In this document: piece after piece, positions 63,080 to 64,000 of the stretch
Position numbering within the stretch: the first letter of the stretch is position 1
Layout: each line of letters opens with the position of its first letter
Origin: Xiphias gladius
Lineage: Eukaryota; Chordata; Actinopteri; Istiophoriformes; Xiphiidae
Length of the DNA: 64,000 nt
Assembly (NCBI RefSeq): GCF_016859285.1
Contig: NC_053422.1
Span: forward strand, 19,126,001 to 19,190,000
Direction: 5' to 3'
Position numbers and translations under genes: made by a program
Notes under the pieces: model-generated
What the model was told of the DNA's origin: nothing
What the model saw: only the letters and a program-made list of their open reading frames with translations
Database searches by the model: none

Positions 63080-64000
63080 CAAAATTCCTAGCACAGCTGA
63101 ATGGAGACCCATTTGCCAGCTCTTGATAAATTCGTTTGTCCATTTACTCAAACGCATGAAGAATTCAATTAATTTCATAAAGTGGAACAATACTGGACCT
63201 AATCAAAATAAATGAATCCACAAAACCACATTATTGCTATTTATTACAAAAACACATTTCTCCAGTTTGGTATGATGCTTTCCAATAACCATGGGCTGAC
63301 CTGTTATTCCCAGTTAATTAAAAAACATACCCAGTTATGCTCGACTTAGCCCTTCAATTTGTTCAGACATATCACAGCCAAGCTGCACTTACAGAAAGTT
63401 AAATAGGCATGATGCAAATCTATTATGACAGTAGTTAGTTACAGAGTAAAGTTATGTTCAGGTTCATTTACTTGTATAGGTAATTATCAAAAGCAGATCT
63501 CAAAAAGGACTTTATACAGAGGGATTAAAACTTCATAAGATAGACAAAAAGAAAAAAAAAATTAAATAATATTTTACGAACAGTGGCAAAATGTCACGGC
63601 ATCCTGAAAGTGAGAATGAGAGTGACCCTGAAATCTCTCAAAGCCAAGTTGTAGTATTTTGAAAGGAAACACTCAGGAAAAACTTTGCAAGAGAAAATAA
63701 GTGGAAGAAGAAATAAATTGTTAGCCATTGCTGTCGTATCCATAGTTGCTATAATTACTGCAAAAAAGCCCAGTCCTATATTGTTAAACGTTTTGACAGC
63801 AAAGTCATTTGCATAGCATTGTGGGTAATTCATATGATGTCACAGGGTGATTAGAGTGACTCACTGTATTTGTTGGAACTATGCCGACATACGGTAGGCC
63901 TAAATGAGTGAACTTCTACAGCCAGCCCCCCTCTGCGTCTGTATCCAATTCACCGTGGGATTTCTTATAAAACGCTCCCTTTAAGTAAAAGTAGTAATAA
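63080..64000. other. Gene-free right end
   Basis: AT-rich non-coding DNA with a short A-run at 63551-63560. No gene or confident repeat. The very end (AGTAAAAGTAGTAATAA) may be the start of another copy of the AAGTAAAAGTA-type repeat cut by the window edge. Confidence 0.45.

Overview
The window is nuclear DNA from a ray-finned fish. The evidence is vertebrate-type GT-AG split genes, long AT-rich intergenic DNA full of (CA)n microsatellites, a decayed Tc1-like transposon, and dispersed repeats that I associate with percomorph teleosts. I see no bacterial, plasmid or viral gene organisation and no CRISPR array. Gene names come from recalled family sequence, because no database could be searched.

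The left 28 kb is gene-dense. mxd3 (minus strand; its last coding exon lies off the left edge) faces fam193b (plus) across a 1.2-kb divergent promoter region. fam193b is followed in the same orientation by ddx41 and then dok3. FAM193B, DDX41 and DOK3 are also consecutive in human 5q35.3, and MXD3 lies in the same human band, so this is an ancient syntenic block with mxd3 moved next to fam193b. I traced every coding exon of fam193b (10), ddx41 (17) and dok3 (5) in continuous frame, giving predicted proteins of 976, 614 and 524 residues. Five exons of mxd3 were traced. The third intron of dok3 carries a 1.4-kb Tc1/mariner element with intact ends and a dead transposase.

Convergent to dok3, about 1 kb away, is an intronless Atonal-type bHLH gene (minus strand, 239 residues, best fit atoh1b) with a TATA box and a CCAAT box. 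The remaining 35 kb, upstream of this proneural gene, contains no protein-coding gene I can support. It holds microsatellites, several families of non-autonomous repeats, an LTR and a gag remnant of LTR retrotransposons, two tRNA-derived SINE remnants, two GC/CpG-rich islands with no gene, and AT-rich non-repetitive stretches with homeodomain-type motifs. Gene-poor regulatory flanks are typical of developmental transcription factor genes, so the desert plausibly holds atoh1 enhancers. That is inference.

The genes do not form one pathway: a MAX-partner repressor, a poorly known zinc-binding family protein, an RNA helicase/DNA sensor, an immune-receptor adaptor and a neurogenic transcription factor. 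The most unusual points are an in-frame 60-bp duplication in fam193b exon 2, a 96-nt fam193b intron that is open in frame and encodes a hydrophobic stretch, overlapping mutually exclusive hairpins in the desert, and the orphan CpG-rich islands.
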